The translations under genes and the position numbers were made by a program. Below are positions 1 to 13,700 of a DNA stretch of 64,000 bases, in pieces (the stretch's first letter is position 1; each line of letters begins with the position of its first letter). Source of the DNA: Centropus unirufus (lineage: Eukaryota; Chordata; Aves; Cuculiformes; Centropidae); assembly GCA_013397695.1 (NCBI GenBank), contig VYZI01000087.1:1956055-2020054 (forward strand). Reading direction: 5' to 3'. Under the pieces are notes generated by a model. That model was not told where the DNA came from. It ran no database searches and saw only the letters and a program-made list of their open reading frames with translations.

Positions 1-2310
1 CTCCTGGATTTGCTCCAGGTCTAGCTGTGTGGTAGTGTCTTTGGAAGCAGTACCGTCCACGGCAGTCAGTATTCCCTAGACAGTAGAAGATTGTTCAGTG
101 TATGAATTATAGACTTCAGCCTTGAGAGTATAAATGATGGTCAGGAAGAAGAGAGCAGATACAGAGTGGTAATCCTTCCAGCTTCAATTTTAACTCAGTG
201 CTATATTGCTTCATTACAGTGCAGCAAATCGACAAAGAGATCTGATTAATCCTGGATGGAACTTCGTGGACATGCCCTAGTTGTTAAAACATAGTCCTTC
301 TCTAGCACCTTCATGGTGTTTCAACAACAAACATTTGAACAGTACTGTAGCACATGAACATGAGGAAAGCTGAGCAATCTATATTATAAGCTTAGCCATA
401 GAAAGTGATGAGTCAAAATGACAAAATCTCCTGACACACTAGGAAAATGCACTTATCTGATCATTTCACTGCTCTTCTTTAATAAACTGATATGGCGCTA
501 GACAATAACACAGAAGGCAGCATTTGTTCTGAATTTAGTGTCTGGTAACTTTTCAATGGAAACCATTAAAATGCAAGTAGCCAGGTGTAGCTATTCCTGC
601 CTGGAACAACAGGTGAGGCAGCATAGGAGCTATTCTATATCATATCATACTCTATGTCATATCTGACAGCAGTGTGAGAATCTCTACAAGCTAACACAAG
701 GTAAACACCTGCAGAGAAGTTTGTAAGATCAGAGCGAGATCTGCATGTTAAGTAAATACAAATCACAAATCATAAATATTCTAATAGATTAATAGACAAG
801 TGGACAGGCTCACCAATCACCACTATACGAGGACTGATACGTGTATAGATATAGATATAAAGAATGTATTAAATGTAGGATTTTGTTCCTGAAAGCTTGA
901 TGCATAGGGGTAATTGTAGTCCACTGACCTATAGCCCCTGCAGCTAGTCATTTCAAACCGAGCTGTCAAACTGAAGCACGAATACATGCACCCATGTGCA
1001 CACACACATACACCAAACCCAACTCACACAAAAAATCCCTTTTAACACCATTTCTCACTCTTAACAATCTTCGCCCTTTGTGAAAAGTCTCACTTTGGGA
1101 TAATCTCATTACGGGTATCTCCTTGACAGGTTAATCTCTTCAGTTACCTCCTGAAGATTTTGTCATCTTTTAATCTGGAATACTAGTGGATAACACCTAC
1201 AGATCAATATCTTCTTTGTAGTCATGTTCCAAAGGCTATGAGAGTTGTTCTCCCATGCAGTTCAAATGCCTCATTAAAGATTTCTCAAACTGTAAAACCC
1301 TTCCAGAAATAACATGCTTTCATTTGCTATACATTCAGTCTAATATTCCTTAATTCAGCCAAGTGTTTTAATGTCTGTCACAGTGACTGTTCTTCCCTTA
1401 AAGCCAATATATAACCTTAAAGTAAACATAACAGTTCCTACACATTTTCAACAGGTACTATATTAATTTGAACAAGATTTAAGTGAATTATATCCAAATG
1501 TTTCTTGTGATGCACTTTCATATTTACTGCACGTTATGGTATCTTCTCATTTGTTAGCTTTATGTCTCTTTCAACAGTAAATTAAAATGTTCGGTTGAAT
1601 TCTCCTTTTATCTTTTTGCATTCCCTTCATAACAATCACTTTCCAACGTTTCATTGACTTTTTTTCTGTAGTATGATTATTCATATAATATAAATTCTGA
1701 GATCCTAATATAAGAAAGAAAGGTAAGACTACCTGTTGAATATTATTTGTTCTGTGCATATTATTAATCATTAGCAAGGTTTCTGATGCATTCACAGAAA
1801 TTTAAATGTGTTTCTTTTCTAAACAACACTGATAAGGGGATTAAATAGGCCAAGTTCATAACCCTTATCTTGCCAAACGCTATTTTTTATATTGATGGAT
1901 TCTGCTCACTAAGAAGCAGAGAATAAGTGAACTAGACATTTCCTTCTGGGGGCAAATCTCCTGATGAAAAAAACAAGGGATGGATAATCTTAGGAAGACA
2001 TATGGGAAAAGCTAGCCAAAGATATATGAAGAAGATTAACATTGAATCAGTGTTTAACTCAAGAAAGAAAAAAAATAATAATTGCCATTTCACTCTTTTG
2101 TAAGCTTCGGTGATTAAGAGTCTAAAAAAATACCTGGTCTCAATTTACACAGCAAGGTGTTTATTAGTTTGTCAGATCTCACATAGGCAGAAGCTAATTT
2201 GTTCATAGGGTACGCTGTAATTATATCACTGAATAGCTGTTTTAAGGACTCCAGTTTTAATTTCTTCCGCTTTGATATAGTCATTTAATTACAACACAGG
2301 TGATTGATTA

Positions 2311-2324
2311 ATTGCAATTGCAAT
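2311..2324. repeat. 14-bp perfect palindrome ATTGCAATTGCAAT
   Basis: The 14 bases equal their own reverse complement. They contain two overlapping ATTGCAAT-like half-sites, a core that C/EBP-type bZIP factors can bind. This is a sequence observation only; a palindrome of this length can arise by chance in AT-rich DNA, and nothing around it indicates a regulatory element. Confidence 0.5.
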
Positions 2325-3806
2325 ACTTTCTTTTTGAGAATTCACCTAGAATGTACACTAGGGTATTATAGAGCACAAAATACAGCATATGCTATGCAGG
2401 CGAGGTGATTCTGCCTTTAGTTCCCAACATCCATCTCTATTTAATACACGGTGGGGAAAAAAAATCTAACATGTCGGTATGCTCACCCATCAAAGCTCTC
2501 TTGATGGCCCTGATCCACAACTCACCAAATCCAATGCAAAGATTTCTCTTGACTTCAAAAGCCTTTGAACTGGGCTTGTTATGAGCTCATCTTTCTTTCT
2601 GATCTCCAAGTTACCTCAAACCTTTGAGGACAGTACAGATAGTCATAATAATTGAATCAGCATGGACTTTTCACATCTGCTTGCTGCTTGGGTTACACCA
2701 GCCCTGCCCAGAAGAGCTGATGGAAATCGGAACCTATCAAATTAAGTCCAAATTGCCTTCCTACCTTTGCCTCAGTAATTTTTTCAATGAACATAAAGGT
2801 TAGAGGCAGGCTAATAGACAGTGAATCAGTGTCAACAGAAAGCTTCTTCACTGAGGGTCTAAATAGCAGTTAACTAAGCACAAGAGAAATAAAAGGATAT
2901 AGGTATGCCAGCGCTAACACAAAATCTGGATTTTGGGATCCTCAGAAATCCATTCAATCTTGTATTAGGTCAGATGCTGCCAGTAATAAGAGCAGGTTAA
3001 CCTTCATGCAGCTCTGTACTAATGCAACAGTATTTCTGGTCATCCTAGAGGTAGGAAACACGACCACACAGGATTCTCTTTAAGGAGGGGGACTCATTTG
3101 GATCTCAATATCCTATAGGGATCTTGGCCTTCAAGCTGTAGTTTCTCAAGCAATTTACTGTGATGATCTGTAAAACAATATAGGAGTATTCTCTAACTCA
3201 CCATGAAAAGGTTGAGTTTTAAATATAATGAAATTTAATTACAGCATTAGCATTGTACAGATACTGCTTTCAACTTGGAACATCAGAGTCATAGGGAGCA
3301 TCTCAAGAATTAAGACTGTCCTAACTTACCCTGCTTTATGTGGTGGTTTTAATTTGTAGACAATAGGGAAGTATTGTAGTACTAAATTCAGTGAAGACGC
3401 TGCTTTGCCAAATCCATGCGTAGAGCACTCGGAGTTCATACAGCCTAACTTTCAAAATTAATACTACAAATATGACCCTAAAAATATCTGGAGTTCTAAA
3501 GTGGTGGGCTATTAACTTTTACAGTGTTGATCTATTCACTCTACATCAGTTTAATTAGTGTACAATGTAAGGTGTAAGAGTAAATATTAAATGGACAAGC
3601 ACAATAATCATTGTTAGCTTCAAACGGATAAAATTTTTGATAAGCTGCAAAGCATTAATAAAGCCACCTACACATTGCCCACATATACCCATTGCAACAA
3701 ATATACATCAACACAAAGCAGAAAAAAGCTGTAACCTATCAAAGTTTTAATGTTCATCATCTGAGGCTAGTGTGATTACATTTGCATACTTTGCTGCCTT
3801 TCTCCT

Positions 3807-3819
3807 CCCCCCCCCCCCC
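3807..3819 (+). repeat. Poly-C tract (13 C)
   Basis: Thirteen uninterrupted C residues follow a pyrimidine-rich lead (TCTCCT) and precede AAGGACGAAGCGAGGGG. Such a tract is a likely place for length polymorphism and sequencing error. No function is inferred. Confidence 0.95.
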
Positions 3820-6456
3820 AAGGACGAAGCGAGGGGAAAAAATATCATAGAAATGTAAGGGAAAGTGCTTTGAAGCTTCCGAATTGTTTTGATCATGTGT
3901 CAAAAATGAATCAACCGTTACTTAGTGCAAGTGTGTGTTATAGGACATTGCTTATGCTCTCTGAAAATAAATCAAGATGGACTTTAATCAATACGTGTAT
4001 GTGCACGGTAAAGCAACTGGTGGCACTACAGGCCTACCCTTAGCTTCTTGGACAAGTGATCTGCCACCAAATGAATGGAAAGTGTCATAAATTCAATGCA
4101 ATTAAAATCTTTTTAAGTATCTTGAAAGCAGAAGGTCTTTACTATTCACATACCTATTATTTTCAGTGACAAAACAAAACATCCGATAAACAATTACTCT
4201 AAATTGCAATAAAACATAGCATATATTCCTTTCCAATCATGTGTATTAGTACTAATTTCTTTCCATGGGTTCACATCCATTTCTTGGATGGAGTAAGTTT
4301 TATATTTCCTTCTTCTTTTTTCATTCTATTTATCTGGCAATAATCCAAGACTCTGGGCCTTCTCTTCAAATTGTTTTTCCAGCAACAGAAAGGGGCTAAA
4401 ACTTCTGAGAAGTTTAACCCTTCCTGCAAACCATCAAATGATATCTGCTCCGTGATATAAGAACATCCAATATCCTGCAGAATTTGTCTGTGTGAATGGG
4501 TCTCAGGGCAACATCCAAGGGGTTATGAGCTTCTGTTGTTGTGTGGTTTTTCTTCTGTAATAGGTAGTAAAATGGTTCCTGACATTGTTTCAGCTGTGAC
4601 ATTGCAGCTTGAACTGGAAACATTGGCCTATGAGATTCTTCATTAATGTCAGTCCAACAGCTTCCTTTCCTGATCTCTTCTGCAAAATTTTATGAACTTG
4701 ACCACCCAATCTCAGAGCAGACACAATGTGCAGATAAATACAATAAAAGTGATCAGCAGGCTGGAGAGGCTTCCTTCTAAAGGTTGACAGAAAAAGAATA
4801 GAGTTTAATCTGGGGGCAAGAGAAACCCCATGAAAGGAACAGATGGAGAAAAGAATATTCAGTAAGATAGGAAAAAGCACATCTGCAACTAATATTTACC
4901 CTCTGACTTAATAAAGTTACAATAAATTGATCTAAAAGGCAAGAAATTAAAAGCTGATAGAAATTTAAAATAAAACACACTATGATCCATAGTGCCACTA
5001 ACCAAAAAGAAGTTTCATTGATGACAAAAACTAAATTAAATCCAAAACCAGATTAGATATGTGAATAATGTGAATATGCTAACAATGTGAAAGTGGATAG
5101 TTACACTACAGAGAAATACAATTGCTTTTATTCCAATAAAGTAAAAATTACTGTGATACAGGTCATACTGCCATTAATAGGGTTCGGAGAATTTTCCCTG
5201 AGTTCTTTTTCCTCTGGACTAAAGAGCCAATAATTTCTGTGTTCTTCCAGCAATTAGAGCTGTGCTTTTCTCTGTAGATATATAGTTATGTTGGAGGGCG
5301 GAACAATGTTTGCATATATACTCAATATACAAGACAATATCTAGAAACAAATAGCTCTGTGAACAGAAGCTTCGTGCAGCTGTCTTAAATCAGATCCACT
5401 GTATGAAATCTCTTTTAATACTACTTTTCTCATCAAGTATAAAAGGATTTTTTCTTCTATTTTTCAAAAACGCTAAACTTCCCATAAAAATACTCCTGGG
5501 CACTGGTTCCACACAGTAACCTTTATCTCAATAGGAATATTGACTGAGTCTCTCTGTTCTCCCTATTTACCTACAGAAAATTTAGAGGGCCTTAGCACCT
5601 ATCAGATTAGCCAATGGGTATAAAATGGATATAAAAATATTTAGAAGGGACCAATAAATCAAAATGCACACGGAGCATAATTGCATTAGCATTACAGTGA
5701 GAACCAGGACAGAAACATTAATATGGGAAGTGCACTTCAGCCCAGCCATTTACAACCCCCACACTCCTCCCAAAAAAACCATTCAGGAGCAGCAGATTGC
5801 AAAGAGCAATCATGCCAGCCACAGGTTGGCAATCACATCTTCTCCAGACTGCAATAATGGCTCCTACTGATGGACAACAACATGTCAGAAACTGTCATTT
5901 TGATATTTAAAATCTGTGGTGTGTAAAGCACTAACTGTCAGTCTCAGCTGGTGGGATCTGAGTTCCTGGAGAAGGAACTACAGAATTTCCTAGTACTGAA
6001 ATGGACCCTAGAAGTCAAAGTGTTTATTTTTTGCAACTTTTCAATATTATTTATCTATGCTGCAGACCGTACCGCTCATTTATTTACCTGACACTGTACT
6101 TCAGTGAACAATATTTGGTCTTAGGGCTTCAAAATTGTCCTTTTTCTCCCAAGCTGTTCTTACCACGTATTTCTTAACTGTGTAGGGAAAAAAAATGGTC
6201 TACTCTTACCTTCAGCTCTAAGAGCTGAAAGCAAAGTTGTCTAAGGCTACTTGTCAGGAGAAAATAACTACGTTAGCACCGTCTTTTCTGTCCTCTCCCC
6301 ATATATAATATTTCTATAGTGGTGGTAATGTGATCAGTGATGCTGAAGAGGAATTAAGGGCTTGACCTAGTCAAACTTCGTGGTTTCCCTGCTGGCAGTG
6401 AGAAATTTCTTCCTGTGTTGCCAGTGCCAAAGAATGACTTAACTGGAGGAATTGGA

Positions 6457-6483
6457 TTTTTTTCTTTTTCTCTTTTTTTTTTT
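6457..6483 (+). repeat. T-rich low-complexity tract
   Basis: A run of T interrupted by single C residues ends at CTAAGC. It resembles a long polypyrimidine tract, but no open exon follows it, so I read it as low-complexity sequence rather than a splice acceptor. Confidence 0.85.
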
Positions 6484-7683
6484 CTAAGCTAGATAGAGGA
6501 GGGAGCCCTGACGTTTTTTATGAGAACAGAACAGCAAAAATCTTAATGGATTGTCCAGCACAAAATGTCCATGGGATGAATAAGACCCTTAAAACATCAT
6601 GGCTTAGCCTGAAATATTGCCAGGCTTTTGAGTAGCTTCAATGCTTTACTTTCAATTTGAACTTAAAGTCAATTGTCCCATTCATTTAAAAATCAAGTTT
6701 CAAAGCATGGAGGATAGTGTAACCTTTTGATTTCAGTCTTGTTCATAAAGGGGAAGAGGGGAACAGAATTACATTATTTTTATTTTTTTTTAATGCCCAA
6801 CTTTTAAATTAATAGACATCCTGAGATACCAAAACGTGCCCACCCAATGACACATCTAGTAGGGTTTCCTTCTGAACAAAACTAGCATACACTGCTAGTA
6901 TTAAGAAGCAAATTTCTTTCCCATCCAGAAACAGTAAATTGTATGTGTTCTAGTTCACACTACTGCAAAGAAAATAAACTGGTGCCTATGCAATGAATGT
7001 AAAAGAAAGTTAGAGAAGCTGTCATAAGACACCAATGTTAAAATATCTGTGAGGACAACATCCAAAGATGTGACACATTGTTGCAACGAACCAATTTGTT
7101 TTCTTCATTACTGGAGGGTAGTGTCTGAAAACTGACCTGATACGTCTAATGACAGAGAAGGTACAGTCATTTCATGAATTGATAAAAACCTGATTCAGCA
7201 TTTGACAGATTTAGAATGGGCTAATGGAAATCTCATAAAATAAGAAGAAGGTATTCCTTGCTAAGTTACACTTATTCTAGTTGGAGTTTCACCATTAACC
7301 TCCACAAGCTTTGAATCAGGAGCTAAATGTGCTTCTGCATAGTCCTCTCCAAAGCAGGTATAAAACTATCTTTCTCAAATAATATAATTTGCCATATTTC
7401 ATTGCAAAGATTTTAGTTATTTTTTAAGCAAAAAGATTTTTTTAATAAAAAATATCTAGAAGGAATCAGAGAACCTGCACCATTTCTCTGGCTTTAGTAT
7501 CGGTTAGTGATGGCACAACACATCTTGTGGTACCCTCAGCACAGCTTTAAATTATGCTGCATCAGCACAACCACTGTGGTGTAGGAGAGCTGGTTACACC
7601 CTTTCCTCCTTCAGTGTGGCACGTGACACCAGCTGTAGGCAATGCCAAGCAAAATCAGCCTTGCCTTCTCTGCCAGGCCAAGC

Positions 7684-7744
7684 ACATCTGAGAGATGTGC
7701 CAGTACATCTGAGAGATGTGTCAGTACATCTGAGAGATGTGCCA
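7684..7744. repeat. 21-bp tandem repeat, 2.9 copies, each a perfect hairpin
   Basis: Three head-to-tail units start at 7684, 7705 and 7726, with one C/T difference between the first two spacers. Each unit contains ACATCTGAGAGATGT, in which ACATCT and AGATGT are exact reverse complements around a GAG loop. A transcript or single strand of either sense could therefore form three short stem-loops in a row. No open reading frame uses the repeat. It is most simply a small minisatellite born by slippage at a palindromic seed. Confidence 0.95.
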
Positions 7745-10700
7745 AGCCACAGCTGAAACTTCTGCAAAAGAGACAGCTACAGCAGTTGTTGCTCTTGTTT
7801 GTATGTTATTGCTGCTAAGCCAATGTCTTTTATATGTCACAAACCTAAGCTGCCTTCGCTCTCCTTTAGAGAAATAAGTCCCTTAACAACATTTTAATGC
7901 TATAATAGAAAAAAAAATGGCTGGCTGAATTTCAGGGCCATTATTTGGGGGTTTTCCTTTTATTCCTTGGAGATCAACTGACAAAGTCCCATCCTGAGCA
8001 GAACACTGGTTAGTAATTCATGAGTTTCAGGCAAATGTTCAGTGTTTCAATGATAAAGATCATTGCTGCTATTGGAAAAAAAGCTGATCTGGAGTAGAGC
8101 CCCATCCGTTCTTTAAAAAAGTTCAGAAGCAATATTCTATTTCTACCTGGAAGTCAAGCCTAGAGAAAAAAAAAATAATTTTTCGGAGATATTAAAATAA
8201 CTATCAGAGACTCCTGCTTCTCATAATCAGCAGTATCTGCTACCGCTATTCCTCATGATTTAGTAGTTTGGAATTCTGACACAAAATTCATCTTTGGGAG
8301 GATACATCTCTGAGTGCCACAGCATATAGAATTGATCAACTTCAGCTATTTCTATGCTCTGTTCAGTTCTTTTTCTGGATATACATAGTCATTGAAATAG
8401 GCGGTCAATTTTCCCCCTTTTTCTGACCTCTGATTACTTCCTGCTCTTAAGGCATAAAACGATGATGATAATGTACAAGGACGTTGGACAATATCCAAAA
8501 TTCATATAAGTGGAGATGGTGGAGTGCCTCCATGTGTCCATTTGAGCTCATCTAGAAGAAAAGTGGGCTGCCAATTCTGCAGAGTTTTCTGCATAGTAAA
8601 TCTGAATTCACAGGTTCTAAATAAATATGAATTTCATTCCACTGAATGACAGGACTGGAAAGGTAATCACTGCAAGAAAAAGAGAAGATAAAATTCTGTT
8701 GCTCTATGGTGCATTTCACGAGAGGATTTTATTCATGTTAATGAGGCCTTGTAACATAACAGTGATATTGAATTTCTTATGGAGGATTAATTTGGGCTTT
8801 CCAGAGATGTGTGGCATAAAGTCATTGCTGAGGGCAGTACAGAGTTGTAGTCTTTTAAACTGGCCTTTAAATCATCTTGATTTAAGGCAAGAAAAAGAGC
8901 AGTTTCCTGAGGCTCTGTCACATTGCTGTGCATGCCAGCTTCCTCTCTTCAATGAGGATTATGCAAAAGTAGCCAAACTGGGGAAGGGACCTTGTCTGTT
9001 CAGTCTAATTGGCCTCCTGAAGAGGCTCAGAAGTTGGGGCTGTGCCCGTTTAGGGTCTGTGCCCTGTGATACATCAAGAGTGGGCAGCACCACCCATGGC
9101 AGTTACCAGAATTAACACATGCAAGAAGCAAGTGCTGGCCTGACTGGAGTCATCATAGGCTGCAGGTCCCCGCACTCCTGAAAGCTCCAGTCCTTTGCAT
9201 TCCTGTGAGCTGGACTGACTGGTTTCCAGGAACATATTTATTACAGGAAAGTATATGAACAGTTTATTTGATTTTCCCTTTTCCAATGCACCGTTAGCTA
9301 AGGGATGCTGCAAAATGTAATTGCTCATGCATATATCTCTATTGCCTGAAGAATTCATCCACACAGTTTCATTCTTCTCTTCCTTCTCCTCCTCCCCAGC
9401 TGACAGAGCCAAGACACCCTTGCTGCACTTCACAAACAGAATGAGCCTAATTATAGACTTTTTCAGACTGGATGTGAGCAAGTTTAAATGGAAGACAAAA
9501 TATTTAGTTTCTACAAATTAATGAGGACAACAGAGCACACATCCTTTGTATGTCAATTAGCAACATATGGTGTAAGGCTTGCAAAACAATCAAATGATCA
9601 AACAATAAAGAAATGGAAGAAAGTAGCATACTTCCTCTCTTATTAGCTAAATATAGTATGTGATGTTTGTTTTATAAATCTTCCAAGAAGATTGTGGAAC
9701 ACCTGCAACCACACAGGTATTGTTTTATCAGAGTAAGAAACAGGTAGATTTTCTACGTAAACTCTTTTGTCTAATTTAATTTTAACAGTTAGAATTGTGT
9801 TTAGGAAAAAATAAAGACATCAGAAAGCATACCTTTTTTTTTTTTCATAGAAATGGTAGGGGGGATATTTGCAGGTTGCTCCTGCAAGCAAACTCTCCAT
9901 CCCAGGCAATGTGCTTCTCTTTTTTATTCCCACTTTTGAACCTGACTCATGAGCCCAATAGAGCCAGACTTTTTGTTAACATTTGTGAAAATCCAGCCAT
10001 TTATTTAAATGTGAAATATAAATTAGGACTCATATCGAAATCTGGTTCTCATAATGAAATGTTTGAAATCAGAAATCTAAAGCCTTGTGTAGCTTTGTTA
10101 TATGAAACCTTTATTAGTCTGACACTACAAGCTATCTGTAGAAAAATCTCCCTATTACTATAGATAGCTATGCTCTTTGTAGATAATATATGTACATCCT
10201 CAGATCTTGATTTTCTGAGGTTATAAATCCAATATTCCAAAGCACAGCAGCAAATCTAGTACTTGAAAACACACTTTGCTGTTGATGATGATGAAAAATA
10301 GCATTCACTGGTTTTAGTAGCAGAGCTGCTGCTTAATCCACCTTACCTGGATGCCTAAATTGTAAAGTGTATGTTTGCCTGCAGAAATACCTGCAGTATG
10401 ATGCCAAGCCACTGATGAAATGACCAATGGGGATTACTGGGGCATGGAGATCAGGAGGAAGAGAAGATGACTGGAGTATAAAGAAAGACATGGGTGTAAA
10501 TGCCCTTCTTTATATGTCATTTTTGTGACAGCATGACATGGGGAGAAATGATGCTAAGGTATAACCATGTAGTGCACAAAACCGGTCCCAACAAGAAATT
10601 AATATCTGTGGGCTTGAGGGGTTAGATAGTCCATAATGGAAGGATTACATCTAAACTTTCAGAGGTCCTAAAACTGAAGAAGTAGGGTAGGAGGAAAAGC

Positions 10701-13700
10701 ATCATTTCAATAAATAAAGTTAAAGATGTTACTTTCACCCTATAAACCCCAGAACTCTCACCAGGCTTCTTTTCTTAAGCCATCTGAATAATCCACTGGC
10801 CCTTGATCTTTTCACCAACTGAATCCCATTTGGCAGGAGCAAGAGAGGAGTTAGGAGGAAGTCAGAGTATTCCCAGAAGTATACCAGAGGAAAGGAAATA
10901 AAAAGATGAAGTGTAGTGTAGAGAAAGATTACAACTTAGCATCCTGTAAAAGTATCAGATTATAAAAAACTAAATTGATAAACCACCTGTCCTTCTTTGG
11001 GATCAGTCATGAGAAGCTATGAGTTGAAGTTGAGATTAGTTGGAGTGCCAAATAACTTCATTTATGGCTTCTATAAAATGAACCAGAACATTATCTCCTC
11101 TTTTTTTTTCATATTACATGGACAGATTCTGAAACAGGGCAAGTGCAAGACCTTAGATTGCAGAGGAGACAGGCAATGTGGCAACAGGAAAATGGCATCG
11201 CAAGGAAAGGAGAGGAGGAGAATAGAGGAGGCAGCAGTGCCACAGAGCCTCTGCCATGGGCTCCAGGGATAGTCTCAGAACAGACAAAAAGGTTCAGTAT
11301 CGTGTGAACTGAAGAGATGTCCACATGACTGGTGACATTGTGCCTCTGTGGCAAGACTGAGCTATGTTTCTGGTGCAAATGTAAGTGTCATAGAATAACT
11401 TCTTAGTGGAGAGAAAGACAGATATTTTACTCAGCCACTCAAGGTCAAGTCCAGATAGAGAATATAATGTTGTCCTTGACTATACAGCAAATGAAAAATT
11501 ACTTTGGTGTCCTGTCACAGAGTTCACCTGTCTAGTAGGTAATCACAATGTAAAATCACCCCTGGTTTGTGTAGTGAGGAGTGAGCCCAAGTGGATTTTT
11601 GTAGGCTATTCATTGAAAACTAAACTGAAAACAATTCATTTATATAGGTCACCAATTAGCTATTGAATTATAATAGCTTTCACTCTCCACCTACGGGGCT
11701 GGATTTGAACCAGTGATGAAAGGATCTATAACTCATACCAACAGAATAAAGCAAATATTCTGGATTGTTTTAGCTGATACAAGAGATTAAACAATTTTCT
11801 TTAGGGATTATGACTTCTTCTTTCTCTCTTGTAGAATCAAAAATAAAAAATATCCTTCCTCTTTGTTGTACCATGAAATCTCCCTTTTCTAATGAGTATA
11901 TGAACCAGTCATTTCACTCTTAATAGACCACTTACTGAATTTGATGGAGGAGATAATTAAATGTGACAGATATTCACATACATCTATCTTAAAACTAGCA
12001 CTCAAAGATTTTAAAAGCCATAATATTCTCTTAATGAAATATAGCTGAATGTGAGAAAAACACATTACAATGTATCTGAAAACAATTGCAAAATTTGGAG
12101 ATAAACACCGTTAACACTCGATAAGCTTTAAACTGTTGGTATGTACAGCATACGTAACAGCAGCAAACAAAAAAACCTTTTTGAAGTAGATGAAAGCTGG
12201 AGATAAATTTGTTTGGCATCCAAACAAGAGAGAATGCATTTGCAGGTCCAAGAGAATATATGCATTATAAATGCTGAAGCAAGAAAGAGGCTTTTTATAA
12301 CTTGTAAAGAAAATGCCAAGGAATAATCGTTTAAATAAACGTTTTCAAAACTTCAGTCTGAATTTCAGTGGCCATCAGAGGCAGGCCTCATGTGCCTGAT
12401 TGGTGTTAAAAGGCTGGGCTGCATAGTGAAATAGGTTGGGAAATCAACTTGATTGATAGCCCCCAGAAATTTCTCCATTCATTCTCAGTCCTGTTCTATT
12501 CACTCAGCTGGGTTCTTGGCACTTTGTCCATTTAGCTAAGGGACAAGGATATGTTATGGAAAGTGGAGGACTAATTATAAAACACTCCAGACACATGAAA
12601 ATTGGATGATTCTTAGGGCTCATGAGCTGATAGACACAATGATGTCTGCTGCCAGATAACCACTGGTGAGCAGCTGTGACCCAAAGCCAGTGCAAGGGGA
12701 AAGGAGCACCAGGGGAAGGTGATGCTCCCACTTCTCACTTGGCAGAGCACTGCTGGCATGTAAATCCAGGTACTTGTTGAGTAGTAGCTCTGGAAATGTT
12801 TAAGCAGTTAAATCTTCATGACAGGTGGAAGACACAGTAATTTGACAAAAAACAGTAATTAAAAAAAAAATCTTTGGGAAAAAAAAAAGAGTAAGAGGGA
12901 TTTGCAGAGGAAGCCTTCCTTACCAGGAGTGAAAATGTTGAGAACCCAACAACCCCCATCTACCTGGATTTGATTTCATACAGTCCCATCCATGGTAAAA
13001 GCACATCTAATATAGTCCGTCTTTTAGTATTAATTATGATTAACAGCTAAAGCATTCAGAGCTTGATGAGCTTTTTATGTCTTTCTTCTGAAAGTGTGAA
13101 ACATTTCTGAGTCTGAAGCTCTTCAGTTTAGGCATTTTTCCCTGGATAGGGAAGGATGTCAGGTGCCCATGAGATGTGACAAGTGTGGGAATAACAGAAG
13201 CAGAGAAAGGGCAAAAGCAGTAGCTATTTATTGAAGTTGGGCACTTTATATTGACTTTAAAAGAATGGTCATGTTATGTATGATTACTTATATTATATTA
13301 CTATTTATATTTTTGCAATATTTCCTATGTGCTTGGCTTGACTGTCATTTAGAGTTCTCTGCTTTGTCCTTACACTCACTGTGGGGAAACAGGGGAGCAA
13401 GCAAGAGCACGTGGTATCCTTGCTGCCAGGTATCAAATATGGCAAATATGGACCTTAATCTATAGTGGCCCATATATGTTAAACAGCATTTCAACTGAAT
13501 AGGGTGATTCTGTGGGCTCATCTGAGACTGCTGTCCAAGGCTGATTATGAGATTCCACTTCAATTTTATACTCTTTGAAAAGTACATCCTTGCCTTCTGG
13601 TGAGGAAGGAACTGGTTTAAGTATTGCTAAGACTGCTGTCTTGTCCATCTATATTTCATGTTGCTGTGGTTTGACTGCCTGAAGTCAGAAACCATGCAGG

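Larger units (their letters stand above)
1..7683. other. AT-rich non-coding DNA, no gene recognised
   Basis: No reading frame here exceeds about 100 codons, and none of the conceptual peptides resembles a family I recognise. The composition is AT-rich with few CpG dinucleotides, so there is no sign of a CpG-island promoter. The visible structure is simple: a C-homopolymer near 3.8 kb, a T-rich tract near 6.5 kb and a 14-bp perfect palindrome at 2311-2324. The stretch at about 5650-5880 is less AT-rich and lacks low-complexity sequence; I treat it only as a possible conserved non-coding element. Intergenic or intronic origin cannot be told apart from sequence alone. Confidence 0.6.

Noticed and set aside
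8627..9115. 162-codon plus-strand open frame as a possible gene
   Set aside because: The product has no recognisable domain, no signal peptide or repeat, and no convincing splice sites or promoter nearby. A large minus-strand frame starts at its end, which fits compositional openness.
9825..9860. Poly-T tract followed by CATAG as a splice acceptor with a 122-codon frame
   Set aside because: The frame begins upstream of the tract and reads through it, the product is not recognisable, and no donor site completes a convincing exon.
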